Part shown: positions 33,191-44,190 of the stretch, in pieces
Layout of the letters: every line of letters starts with the position of its first letter
How positions within the stretch are numbered: the first letter of the stretch is position 1
Assembly: GCF_000699445.3 (NCBI RefSeq)
Contig: NC_067196.1
Span: 5,035,616 to 5,099,615 of the forward strand
Source: Schistosoma haematobium
Lineage: Eukaryota; Platyhelminthes; Trematoda; Strigeidida; Schistosomatidae
Length of the DNA stretch: 64,000 nt
Direction: 5' to 3'
The notes under the pieces: model-generated
The model's database searches: none
Told to the model about the DNA's origin: nothing
What the model saw: the letters and a program-made list of their open reading frames with translations, nothing else
Translations under genes and position numbers: made by a program

Positions 33191-34102
33191 ATGCCTGTAT
33201 CATTGGACGACCTTAAAACTATTCTTCAAATGCAGCAAGCACAAAATGATGCAAATCAGACGAAGCTTTTGGATGCATTGGCACGAATGTTCTCATTACA
33301 GTCGTCCTCAGCTTGTCAATCAGATAAGCATGAAAGCATCATAAATTCTATTTCTGAATTCCAGTATGATCCTGAAGCTAATGTCATTTTCAGTTCGTGG
33401 TTTCACCGTTGTGAAGATATTTTCCGCGTTGAATGCTCGCATCTTGATGACGCAGCGAAAGTCCGCTTACTCTTAAGAAGACTGGGAACACAGGAATATA
33501 ATAAATATGTGAATTTTATCTTACCGCAAAATCCACGAGAGGTATCATTCAAAGACACAGTTCAGATTCTATCTGATATTTTCGATGAACAGTCCTCATT
33601 ATTTAATACTCGCTATAAATGCTTCCAAATAACGAAATCTCCAGAGGACGATTATCTCACGTATGCTGGGAAGGTAAATCGACAGTGCGAACGCTTCAAA
33701 ATAAACGAAATCACAGCGGACCAATTTAAATGCTTGATTTTCATATGTGGTCTAAAGAATGAAGAAGATGCAGATGTCCGTACCAGAATGTTGGCACGCA
33801 TTGAACAAGAACCAAATATGACATTACAAATGGTCACAACTGAATGTCAGCGGTTACTTAATCTCAAGCATGACACTGCGATGGTGCAACAGAAGGTTAA
33901 ACCTTCCGGTTCTGATTCAATTAATGCGCTCCGATCCATAAAATCATCGAAACAAAACTGTACAAGCAGGAAACAACCTGCCAACCCCCATCACCATGCT
34001 GGTTCTGCGGAGCATGGCATTTTGCAAAATTCTGTCCGTTTAAGAATCATAAATGCCGCAAATGTCATCGCATTGGCCACAAAGAAGGTCATTGTTCGTT
34101 AA
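33191..34102 (+). CDS. Unit 1 Gag (capsid part)
   Basis: 303 codons starting MPVSLDDLK. The frame is open 15 bases further upstream, but only this codon is ATG. The N terminus is Gln-rich and helical, the middle (about residues 60-200) has the capsid-like blocks NVIFSSWFHRCEDIF, DDAAKVRLLLRRLG and DDYLTYAGKVNRQCERFKI. The frame then runs past the zinc-knuckle region in the wrong phase and stops at TAA. A 2-base CA at 33967-33968 (AAGCAGGAAAC), absent from unit 8, is what throws it out of phase. The protein would form the particle coat but lacks its own nucleocapsid knuckles. Confidence 0.92.
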   Translation: MPVSLDDLKTILQMQQAQNDANQTKLLDALARMFSLQSSSACQSDKHESIINSISEFQYDPEANVIFSSWFHRCEDIFRVECSHLDDAAKVRLLLRRLGTQEYNKYVNFILPQNPREVSFKDTVQILSDIFDEQSSLFNTRYKCFQITKSPEDDYLTYAGKVNRQCERFKINEITADQFKCLIFICGLKNEEDADVRTRMLARIEQEPNMTLQMVTTECQRLLNLKHDTAMVQQKVKPSGSDSINALRSIKSSKQNCTSRKQPANPHHHAGSAEHGILQNSVRLRIINAANVIALATKKVIVR

Positions 34103-36189
34103 ATAAACGCAAGACTAAACATCGTAGTGGAAATTCAAAGCAACGATTAAACAGTCAAATTAAAACCACGTTTGCAACCTTTAAAGTTGGATTTAAAAGT
34201 AGGCGGAAATTTGTAAATTTATTAGTAAATGAAAAACTTATACGACTTCAGTTGGACACTGCTTCTGATGTCACGTTGATTTCAAAGAACACATGGCACA
34301 AGTTAGGATGCTCATCCATCCGACCGACGGAACATGTCGCCCGAAATGCGTCAGGAGACATAGTAAAGTTGACAGGAGAGGTTCTATGCAATGTTCAATT
34401 TATGGGAAGTAAATTTACAGATGTTTGTTATCTAACAAATCGACACGATTTAGATCTATTGGGATTAGATTGGATTGCACATGTTGATACTTTGAATAAA
34501 TTATTAGATGAGGTATGTTCACAAAATGTTTCCTATGAGTCTATCCAAATCCCTAATGATATTTCTAAATCAAATGCCTCCGACGAATCATCCTCTCTGG
34601 ATATTAACGAATTAAATGCTTCTGATGAAACATGTTCTTATGATCTTTCTGAATCAAACAATTCAAATGTTATGTGTTCTCACCATGTCAAATCAAATAC
34701 CGCCGATTCATTGCCTTCTCATAAAATTTCCAAATCGAATACTTCAGACAAAGTATGCGCTAGTGAAACTTCGGAATCTCATGTACTTCTTTCTAATGTT
34801 ATGTCTACATCAAAGTCTTCTGCTTCCTCTCAATTGTCGTCCGTATCTTACATAAACCATCTTCGACAAATTCTTCCAGTGACAGCTGCTCGAATCGCTG
34901 AACACACTCGCCGCGATCCTATCTTAAGACGATTATCTACATTTATCCAGCGTGGTTGGCCCCCACGTATAACATCTCATGAACTGAAACAGTATTATCA
35001 ACGACGCCAATCTTTATCCATCGTAAATGACTGTATTATGGTTGCTGATCGCGTAGTGGTTCCGTATAACTTACGCTCACTCGTCCTGAAACAACTGCAT
35101 ACAGCCCATCCAGGTACTGGAAGAATGAAAGCTATTGCTCGAAGTTATGTATATTGGCCTAATATCGATGAACACATCGAAGATTTCGTGCGTGCGTGCA
35201 GAAAATGTGCTGAGGTTTCTAAGTGTCCACGAAAAGCTGAACTACATTCCTGGCCATCTCCAGAAGAACCTTGGTCGCGTATACATGTTGATTTTGCTGG
35301 CCCATTCCAGGGTACGTATTTCCTCGTTTGTGTTGATGCTTATTCAAAATGGCCGGAGATTTTTCCTATAAATCAAATCACTTCGCAACAGACTATCATG
35401 AAGCTACGGCAGTTATTCTCCCGTTTTGGAGTTCCAGATGTTCTCGTGACAGATAACGGCACTCAGTTCATTTCTTCCATCTTCTCAGATTTCTGCAAGA
35501 GGTTTGGAGTCAAACATGTCCGTTCACCTCCGTACCATCCACAATCGAATGGTCAGGCCGAAAGGTTTGTAGATACCTTCAAAAGAGCGCTAATGAAGGC
35601 AAAAGGGGAGGGAAAGATAGAGGAGATTCTTGATGACTTTCTCTTGGTCTATAGAACAACTCCAAACCCATCAACACCAAATCAAATGTCCCCAGCAGAA
35701 ATTATGTTTGGTAGAAAAGTGAGAACTGCTCTCGATGCCATAAAACCACAGCAAATAGACATCGGAAAAAGAAACAGAAAGATGGAAAACCAATTTGATC
35801 GCCATCATGGGGCAAAACGCAGAATTTTCCAAAGAAATCAAAAAGTATACGTCCGCGATTTCCGATATTCACCTCCACAATGGGCCAGTGGACGCATACT
35901 TAAGAGACAAGGGAACGTAATGTATGTGGTGGAAGTTGAAGGACAGAAGTGGACACGCCATGTCAACCACATACTGGAAAATGCTGGCACTTCACAGAAA
36001 ACCGAGAAATTAGACTCAATGTGGAGAATCATTCTGGACAGTTTCGACATAAAATGCTCAGCAACTCAGAAGACTGTGCAACATGAACAAGGTCCTATTA
36101 GGAAAGCATCACGGAAACGCAGAAGACCAGATATTCTACAGGTAGACCCAAAGAGGAGAACATACGTTTCCGAAGGAAGATATCAATGA
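33922..36189 (+). CDS. Unit 1 Pol: zinc knuckles, protease, integrase; no RT
   Basis: The only copy with an uninterrupted pol frame. It lies in the -1 frame relative to gag and overlaps it by about 180 bases. Order: two zinc knuckles (CWFCGAWHFAKFC; CRKCHRIGHKEGHC) at 33997-34080; protease with LQLDTASDVTLI at 34246-34281 and LDLLGLDWIAHV; a Ser/Asn/Asp-rich linker at about 34560-34850; integrase N-terminal zinc domain (LHTAHPG; CRKC at 35197); core with Asp at 35290 (HVDFAGPF), Asp at 35452 (VTDNGTQF) and Glu at 35560 (GQAERFVD), 35 residues apart; C-terminal basic tail. No RT motifs (FGLRNA, YxDD) and no RNase H are present. The integrase resembles mag/K02A2.6-type Gypsy elements. No ATG is evident at the frame start; expression from gag by frameshift or splicing would be needed. 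Confidence 0.93.
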
Positions 36190-36245
36190 TGATATCTCAG
36201 CACTTACCTGTATATAGTAACTAACCATATTTTTTTTCTTTTTTT

Positions 36246-36255
36246 AAGGGGAAGG
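36246..36255 (+). promoter_or_regulatory. Polypurine tract of unit 1
   Basis: AAGGGGAAGG after a T run abuts the LTR start TGTTATGA. Equivalent purine runs precede every LTR in the array. It is the expected plus-strand primer for reverse transcription by an enzyme supplied in trans. Confidence 0.75.
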
Positions 36256-36807
36256 TGTTATGAACGGGGAATTAAGAAGCCCAGACAATTAAGAAAGCTA
36301 TTTTCTTGGGACGTTATTGCATTTCATTCAAACCCTGTAAAACACATATCTATTTTTGTCCCTATCTTATTCTACATAACACGAGCTTTCGTTCTATGTA
36401 TCATTCACTAGCATACCCTTTTTTGTTCCAAAAATATTGTAATTTAAACATAATATTTTGCACTATATTTTCTACCCTAATTCCCTGTTTCGGGCATAAC
36501 TGTATTTTTCCAAATTATCGTACGTCGTGGTCAAGATATGCACTTATTTATTCATGTACATTTTTGTAGTAATCCGAATTCAGAGAATCCAGAGTTTAGT
36601 GTTCCAACTGTCTTGTCTTCTTTCACTTGTGTGCTTGCCAACCAATCAGGATTTAGAATAGTTCTCTCTACCCCGATCGAACTCACGCGTATTAGACTCA
36701 AGGTTAAGCCACTCAGCCTAACGCGTCAAGGTCATAATTTAGACTAGACAGACCAAGGTCAAGTCATAACAAGTATCACGGGGTAAAAGCGATTCAAGGT
36801 CATAACA
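36256..36807 (+). repeat. LTR 2 (shared by units 1 and 2)
   Basis: Full LTR of 552 bp, TGTTATGA...TCATAACA, with a perfect 8-bp terminal inverted repeat. It contains TATATTTTC-like AT-rich sequence near 36465 and a CCAAT-box-like CCAATCAGG at 36642. It is flanked by a polypurine tract on the left and the TGGCGACGG primer site on the right, so it serves as 3' LTR of one unit and 5' LTR of the next. Confidence 0.93.
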
Positions 36808-36862
36808 ACTGGCGACGGAGAATTTTGTTTTTTCTTTCCTATATTGATTGATCCAGTACAAA

Positions 36863-37774
36863 ATGCCTGTATCATTGGACGACCTTAAAACTATTCTTCA
36901 AATGCAGCAAGCACAAAATGATGCAAATCAGACGAAGCTTTTGGATGCATTGGCACGAATGTTCTCATTACAGTCGTCCTCAGCTTGTCAATCAGATAAG
37001 CATGAAAGCATCATAAATTCTATTTCTGAATTCCAGTATGATCCTGAAGCTAATGTCATTTTCAGTTCGTGGTTTCACCGTTGTGAAGATATTTTCCGCG
37101 TTGAATGCTCGCATCTTGATGACGCAGCGAAAGTCCGCTTACTCTTAAGAAGACTGGGAACACAGGAATATAATAAATATGTGAATTTTATCTTACCGCA
37201 AAATCCACGAGAGGTATCATTCAAAGACACAGTTCAGATTCTATCTGATATTTTCGATGAACAGTCCTCATTATTTAATACTCGCTATAAATGCTTCCAA
37301 ATAACGAAATCTCCAGAGGACGATTATCTCACGTATGCTGGGAAGGTAAATCGACAGTGCGAACGCTTCAAAATAAACGAAATCACAGCGGACCAATTTA
37401 AATGCTTGATTTTCATATGTGGTCTAAAGAATGAAGAAGATGCAGATGTCCGTACCAGAATGTTGGCACGCATTGAACAAGAACCAAATATGACATTACA
37501 AATGGTCACAACTGAATGTCAGCGGTTACTTAATCTCAAGCATGACACTGCGATGGTGCAACAGAAGGTTAAACCTTCCGGTTCTGATTCAATTAATGCG
37601 CTCCGATCCATAAAATCATCGAAACAAAACTGTACAAGCAGGAAACAACCTGCCAACCCCCATCACCATGCTGGTTCTGCGGAGCATGGCATTTTGCAAA
37701 ATTCTGTCCGTTTAAGAATCATAAATGCCGCAAATGTCATCGCATTGGCCACAAAGAAGGTCATTGTTCGTTAA
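36863..37774 (+). CDS. Unit 2 Gag
   Basis: Same 303-residue product as unit 1, with no amino-acid change that I could find. It carries the same 2-base CA that separates capsid from the zinc knuckles. Confidence 0.92.
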   Translation: MPVSLDDLKTILQMQQAQNDANQTKLLDALARMFSLQSSSACQSDKHESIINSISEFQYDPEANVIFSSWFHRCEDIFRVECSHLDDAAKVRLLLRRLGTQEYNKYVNFILPQNPREVSFKDTVQILSDIFDEQSSLFNTRYKCFQITKSPEDDYLTYAGKVNRQCERFKINEITADQFKCLIFICGLKNEEDADVRTRMLARIEQEPNMTLQMVTTECQRLLNLKHDTAMVQQKVKPSGSDSINALRSIKSSKQNCTSRKQPANPHHHAGSAEHGILQNSVRLRIINAANVIALATKKVIVR

Positions 37775-39854
37775 ATAAACGCAAGACTAAACATCGTAGT
37801 GGAAATTCAAAGCAACGATTAAACAGTCAAATTAAAACCACGTTTGCAACCTTTAAAGTTGGATTTAAAAGTAGGCGGAAATTTGTAAATTTATTAGTAA
37901 ATGAAAAACTTATACGACTTCAGTTGGACACTGCTTCTGATGTCACGTTGATTTCAAAGAACACATGGCACAAGTTAGATGCTCATCCATCCGACCGACG
38001 GAACATGTCGCCCGAAATGCGTCAGGAGACATAGTAAAGTTGACAGGAGAGGTTCTATGCAATGTTCAATTTATGGGAAGTAAATTTACAGATGTTTGTT
38101 ATCTAACAAATCGACACGATTTAGATCTATTGGGATTAGATTGGATTGCACATGTTGATACTTTGAATAAATTATTAGATGAGGTATGTTCACAAAATGT
38201 TTCCTATGAGTCTATCCAAATCCCTAATGATATTTCTAAATCAAATGCCTCCGACGAATCATCCCTCTGGATATTAACGAATTAAATGCTTCTGATGAAA
38301 CATGTTCTTATGATCTTTCTGAATCAAACGATTCAAATGTTATGTGTTCTCACCATGTCAAATCAAATACCGCCGATTCATTGCCTCTCATAAAATTTCC
38401 AAATCGAATACTTCAGACAAAGTATGCGCTAGTGAAACTTCGGAATCTCATGTACTTCTTTCTAATGTTATGTCTACATCAAAGTCTTCTGCTTCCTCTC
38501 AATTGTCGTCCGTATCTTACATAAACCATCTTCGACAAATTCTTCCAGTGACAGCTGCTCGAATCGCTGAACACACTCGCCGCGATCCTATCTTAAGACG
38601 ATTATCTACATTTATCCAGCGTGGTTGGCCCCCACGTATAACATCTCATGAACTGAAACAGTATTATCAACGACGCCAATCTTTATCCATCGTAAATGAC
38701 TGTATTATGGTTGCTGATCGCGTAGTGGTTCCGTATAACTTACGCTCACTCGTCCTGAAACAACTGCATACAGCCCATCCAGGTACTGGAAGAATGAAAG
38801 CTATTGCTCGAAGTTATGTATATTGGCCTAATATCGATGAACACATCGAAGATTTCGTGCGTGCGTGCAGAAAATGTGCTGAGGTTTCTAAGTGTCCACG
38901 AAAAGCTGAACTACATTCCTGGCCATCTCCAGAAGAACCTTGGTCGCGTATACATGTTGATTTTGCTGGCCCATTCCAGGGTACGTATTTCCTCGTTTGT
39001 GTTGATGCTTATTCAAAATGGCCGGAGATTTTTCCTATAAATCAAATCACTTCGCAACAGACTATCATGAAGCTACGGCAGTTATTCTCCCGTTTTGGAG
39101 TTCCAGATGTTCTCGTGACAGATAACGGCACTCAGTTCATTTCTTCCATCTTCTCAGATTTCTGCAAGAGGTTTGGAGTCAAACATGTCCGTTCACCTCC
39201 GTACCATCCACAATCGAATGGTCAGGCCGAAAGGTTTGTAGATACCTTCAAAAGAGCGCTAATGAAGGCAAAAGGGAGGGAAAGATAGAGGAGATTCTTG
39301 ATGACTTTCTCTTGGTCTATAGAACAACTCCAAACCCATCAACACCAAATCAAATGTCCCCAGCAGAAATTATGTTTGGTAGAAAAAGAACTGCTCTCGA
39401 TGCCATAAAACCACAGCAAATAGACATCGGAAAAAGAAACAGAAAGATGGAAAACCAATTTGATCGCCATCATGGGGCAAAACGCAGAATTTTCCAAAGA
39501 AATCAAAAAGTATACGTCCGCGATTTCCGATATTCACCTCCACAATGGGCCAGTGGACGCATACTTAAGAGACAAGGGAACGTAATGTATGTGGTGGAAG
39601 TTGAAGGACAGAAGTGGACACGCCATGTCAACCACATACTGGAAAATGCTGGCACTTCACAGAAAACCGAGAAATTAGACTCAATGTGGAGAATCATTCT
39701 GGACAGTTTCGACATAAAATGCTCAGCAACTCAGAAGACTGTGCAACATGAACAAGGTCCTATTAGGAAAGCATCACGGAAACGCAGAAGACCAGATATT
39801 CTACAGGTAGACCCAAAGAGGAGAACATACGTTTCCGAAGGAAGATATCAATGA
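37594..39854 (+). pseudogene. Unit 2 Pol, frameshifted
   Basis: Knuckle-protease-linker-integrase order as in unit 1, with no RT or RNase H. Differences from unit 1: a 1-base deletion in the protease near 37979 (TTAGATGC), deletions in the linker near 38263 and 38385, one in the integrase near 39272 (AAAGGGAGGG), and a 4-base loss near 39386. Integrase catalytic motifs are intact within the frame 38344-39288. Confidence 0.9.
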
Positions 39855-39920
39855 TGATATCTCAGCACTTACCTGTATATAGTAACTAACCATATTTTTT
39901 TCTTTTTTTTTAGGGGAAGG

Positions 39921-40473
39921 TGTTATGAACGGGGAATTAAGAAGCCCAGACAATTAAGAAAGCTATTTTCTTGGGACGTTATTGCATTTCATTCAAACCC
40001 TGTAAAACACTTATATCTATTTTTGTCCCTATCTTATTCTACATAACACGAGCTTTCGTTCTATGTATCATTCACTAGCATACCCTTTTTTGTTCCAAAA
40101 ATATTGTAATTTAAACATAATATTTTGCACTATATTTTCTACCCTAATTCCCTGTTTCGGGCATAACTGTATTTTTCCAAATTATCGTACGTCGTGGTCA
40201 AGATATGCACTTATTTATTCATGTACATTTTTGTAGTAATCCGAATTCAGAGAATCCAGAGTTTAGTGTTCCAACTGTCTTGTCTTCTTTCACTGTGTGC
40301 TTGCCAACCAATCAGGATTTAGAATAGTTCTCTCTACCCCGATCGAACTCACGCGTATTAGACTCAAGGTTAAGCCACTCAGCCTAACGCGTCAAGGTCA
40401 TAATTTAGACTAGACAGACCAAGGTCAAGTCATAACAAGTATCACGGGGTAAAAGCGATTCAAGGTCATAACA
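39921..40473 (+). repeat. LTR 3 (shared by units 2 and 3)
   Basis: 553 bp, TGTTATGA...TCATAACA. Compared with LTR 2 it has a TTA insertion near 40011 and lost one T near 40293. Confidence 0.92.
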
Positions 40474-40528
40474 ACTGGCGACGGAGAATTTTGTTTTTTC
40501 TTTCCTATATTGATTGATCCAGTACAAA

Positions 40529-41440
40529 ATGCCTGTATCATTGGACGACCTTAAAACTATTCTTCAAATGCAGCAAGCACAAAATGATGCAAATCAGACG
40601 AAGCTTTTGGATGCATTGGCACGAATGTTCTCATTACAGTCGTCCTCAGCTTGTCAATCAGATAAGCATGAAAGCATCATAAATTCTATTTCTGAATTCC
40701 AGTATGATCCTGAAGCTAATGTCATTTTCAGTTCGTGGTTTCACCGTTGTGAAGATATTTTCCGCGTTGAATGCTCGCATCTTGATGACGCAGCGAAAGT
40801 CCGCTTACTCTTAAGAAGACTGGGAACACAGGAATATAATAAATATGTGAATTTTATCTTACCGCAAAATCCACGAGAGGTATCATTCAAAGACACAGTT
40901 CAGATTCTATCTGATATTTTCGATGAACAGTCCTCATTATTTAATACTCGCTATAAATGCTTCCAAATAACGAAATCTCCAGAGGACGATTATCTCACGT
41001 ATGCTGGGAAGGTAAATCGACAGTGCGAACGCTTCAAAATAAACGAAATCACAGCGGACCAATTTAAATGCTTGATTTTCATATGTGGTCTAAAGAATGA
41101 AGAAGATGCAGATGTCCGTACCAGAATGTTGGCACGCATTGAACAAGAACCAAATATGACATTACAAATGGTCACAACCGAATGTCAGCGGTTACTTAAT
41201 CTCAAGCATGACACTGCGATGGTGCAACAGAAGGTTAAACCTTCCGGTTCTGATTCAATTAATGCGCTCCGATCCATAAAATCATCGAAACAAAACTGTA
41301 CAAACAGGAAACAACCTGCCAACCCCCATCACCATGCTGGTTCTGCGGAGCATGGCATTTTGCAAAATTCTGTCCGTTTAAGAATCATAAATGCCGCAAA
41401 TGTCATCGCATTGGCCACAAAGAAGGTCATTGTTCGTTAA
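40529..41440 (+). CDS. Unit 3 Gag
   Basis: Identical in layout to unit 1. One Ser-to-Asn change near 41304 (TGTACAAACAGG), just before the phase break. Confidence 0.92.
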   Translation: MPVSLDDLKTILQMQQAQNDANQTKLLDALARMFSLQSSSACQSDKHESIINSISEFQYDPEANVIFSSWFHRCEDIFRVECSHLDDAAKVRLLLRRLGTQEYNKYVNFILPQNPREVSFKDTVQILSDIFDEQSSLFNTRYKCFQITKSPEDDYLTYAGKVNRQCERFKINEITADQFKCLIFICGLKNEEDADVRTRMLARIEQEPNMTLQMVTTECQRLLNLKHDTAMVQQKVKPSGSDSINALRSIKSSKQNCTNRKQPANPHHHAGSAEHGILQNSVRLRIINAANVIALATKKVIVR

Positions 41441-43517
41441 ATAAACGCAAGACTAAACATCGTAGTGGAAATTCAAAGCAACGATTAAACAGTCAAATTA
41501 AAACCACGTTTGCAACCTTTAAAGTTGGATTTAAAAGTAGGCGGAAATTTGTAAATTTATTAGTAAATGAAAACTTATACGACTTCAGTTGGACACTGCT
41601 TCTGATGTCACGTTGATTTCAAAGAACACATGGCACAAGTTAGATGCTCATCCATCCGACCGACGGAACATGTCGCCCGAAATGCGTCAGGAGACATAGT
41701 AAAGTTGACAGGAGAGGTTCTATGCAATGTTCAATTTATGGGAAGTAAATTTACAGATGTTTGTTATCTAACAAATCGACACGATTTAGATCTATTGGGA
41801 TTAGATTGGATTGCACATGTTGATACTTTGAATAAATTATTAGATGAGGTATGTTCACAAAATGTTTCCTATGAGTCTATCCAAATCCCTAATGATATTT
41901 CTAAATCAAATGCCTCCGACGAATCATCCTCTCTGGATATTAACGAATTAAATGCTTCTGATGAAACATGTTCTTATGATCTTTCTGAATCAAACAATTC
42001 AAATGTTATGTGTTCTCACCATGTCAAATCAAATACCGCCGATTCATTGCCTTCTCATAAAATTTCCAAATCGAATACTTCAGACAAAGTATGCGCTAGT
42101 GAAACTTGAATCTCATGTACTTCTTTCTAATGTTATGTCTACATCAAAGTCTTCTGCTTCCTCTCAATTGTCGTCCGTATCTTACATAAACCATCTTCGA
42201 CAAATTCTTCCAGTGACAGCTGCTCGAATCGCTGAACACACTCGCCGCGATCCTATCTTAAGACGATTATCTACATTTATCCAGCGTGGTTGGCCCTCAC
42301 GTATAACATCTCATGAACTGAAACAGTATTATCAACGACGCCAACTTATCCATCGTAAATGACTGTATTATGGTTGCTGATCGCGTAGTGGTTCCGTATA
42401 ACTTACGCTCACTCGTCCTGAAACAACTGCATACAGCCCATCCAGGTACTGGAAGAATGAAAGCTATTGCTCGAAGTTATGTATATTGGCCTAATATCGA
42501 TGAACACATCGAAGATTTCGTGCGTGCGTGCAGAAAATGTGCTGAGGTTTCTAAGTGTCCACGAAAAGCTGAACTACATTCCTGGCCATCTCCAGAAGAA
42601 CCTTGGTCGCGTATACATGTTGATTTTGCTGGCCCATTCCAGGGTACGTACTTCCTCGTTTGTGTTGATGCTTATTCAAAATGGCCGGAGATTTTTCCTA
42701 TAAATCAAATCACTTCGCAACAGACTATCATGAAGCTACGGCAGTTATTCTCCCGTTTTGGAGTTCCAGATGTTCTCGTGACAGATAACGGCACTCAGTT
42801 TATTTCTTCCATCTTCTCAGATTTCTGCAAGAGGTTTGGAGTCAAACATGTCCGTTCACCTCCGTACCATCCACAATCGAATGGTCAGGCCGAAAGGTTT
42901 GTAGATACCTTCAAAAGAGCGCTACTGAAGGCAAAAGGGGAGGGAAAGATAGAGGAGATTCTTGATGACTTTCTCTTGGTCTATAGAACAACTCCAAACC
43001 CATCAACACCAAATCAAATGTCCCCAGCAGAAATTATGTTTGGTAGAAAAGTAGAACTGCCCTCGATGCCATAAAACCACAGCAAATAGACATCGGAAAA
43101 AGAAACAGAAAGATGGAAAACCAATTTGATCGCCATCATGGGGCAAAACGCAGAATTTTCCAAAGAAATCAAAAAGTATACGTCCGCGATTTCCGATATT
43201 CACCTCCACAATGGGCCAGTGGACGCATACTTAGAGACAAGGGAACGTAATGTGTGGTGGAAGTTGAAGGACAGAAGTGGACACGCCATGTCAACCACAT
43301 ACTGGAAAATGCTGGCACTTCACAGAAAACCGAGAAATTAGACTCAATGTGGAGAATCATTCTGGACAGTTTCGACATAAAATGCTCAGCAACTCAGAAG
43401 ACTGTGCAACATGAACAAGGTCCTATTAGGAAAGCATCACGGAAACGCAGAAGACCAGATATTCTACAGGTAGACCCAAAGAGGAGAACATACGTTTCCG
43501 AAGGAAGATATCAATGA
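41260..43517 (+). pseudogene. Unit 3 Pol, frameshifted
   Basis: No RT or RNase H. Small indels relative to unit 1 near 41573 (one A), 41641 (one G), 42107 (2 bases), 42344 (2 bases), 43052, 43233 and 43252. The integrase core is open in 42370-43074. The MKAKG of unit 1 reads LKAKG here and in later units. Confidence 0.9.
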
Positions 43518-43585
43518 TGATATCTCAGCACTTACCTGTATATAGTAACTAACCATTTTTTTTTCTTTTTTTTTAAGGGGGAAGG

Positions 43586-44137
43586 TGTTATGAACGGGGA
43601 ATTAAGAAGCCCAGACAATTAAGAAAGCTATTTTCTTGGGACGTTATTGCATTTCATTCAAACCCTGTAAAACACTTATATTTATTTTTGTCCCTATCTT
43701 ATTCTACATAACACGAGCTTTCGTTCTATGTATCATTCACTAGCATACCCTTTTTTGTTCCAAAATATTGTAATTTAAACATTATATTTTGCACTATATT
43801 TTCTACCCTAATTCCCTGTTTCGGGCATAACTGTATTTTTCCAAATTATCGTACGTCGTGGTCAAGATATGCACTTATTTATTCATGTACATTTTTGTAG
43901 TAATCCGAATTCAGAGAATCCAGAGTTTAGTGTTCCAACTGTCTTGTCTTCTTTCACTGCGTGCTTGCCAACCAATCAGGATTTAGAATAGTTCTCTCTA
44001 CCCCGATCGAACTCACGCGTATTAGACTCAAGGTTAAGCCACTCAGCCTAACGCGTCAAGGTCATAATTTAGACTAGACAGACCAAGGTCAAGTCATAAC
44101 AAGTATCACGGGGTAAAAGCGATTCAAGGTCATAACA
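43586..44137 (+). repeat. LTR 4 (shared by units 3 and 4)
   Basis: 552 bp, TGTTATGA...TCATAACA. It shows the ATTATATTTTGC variant (near 43781) typical of later LTRs, whereas LTRs 1-3 have ATAATATTTTGC. Confidence 0.92.
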
Positions 44138-44190
44138 ACTGGCGACGGAGAATTTTTTTTTCTTTCCTATATTGATTGATCCAGTACAAA

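Noticed and set aside
33652..33837. 61-codon minus-strand frame inside every gag (starts MTICNVIFGS)
   Set aside because: Antisense shadow of conserved gag codons; it is repeated only because gag is repeated.
33960..33985. Canonical -1 slippery heptamer at the gag/pol overlap
   Set aside because: Reading the overlap in the gag frame I found no X-XXY-YYZ heptamer; A-rich words there are out of phase.
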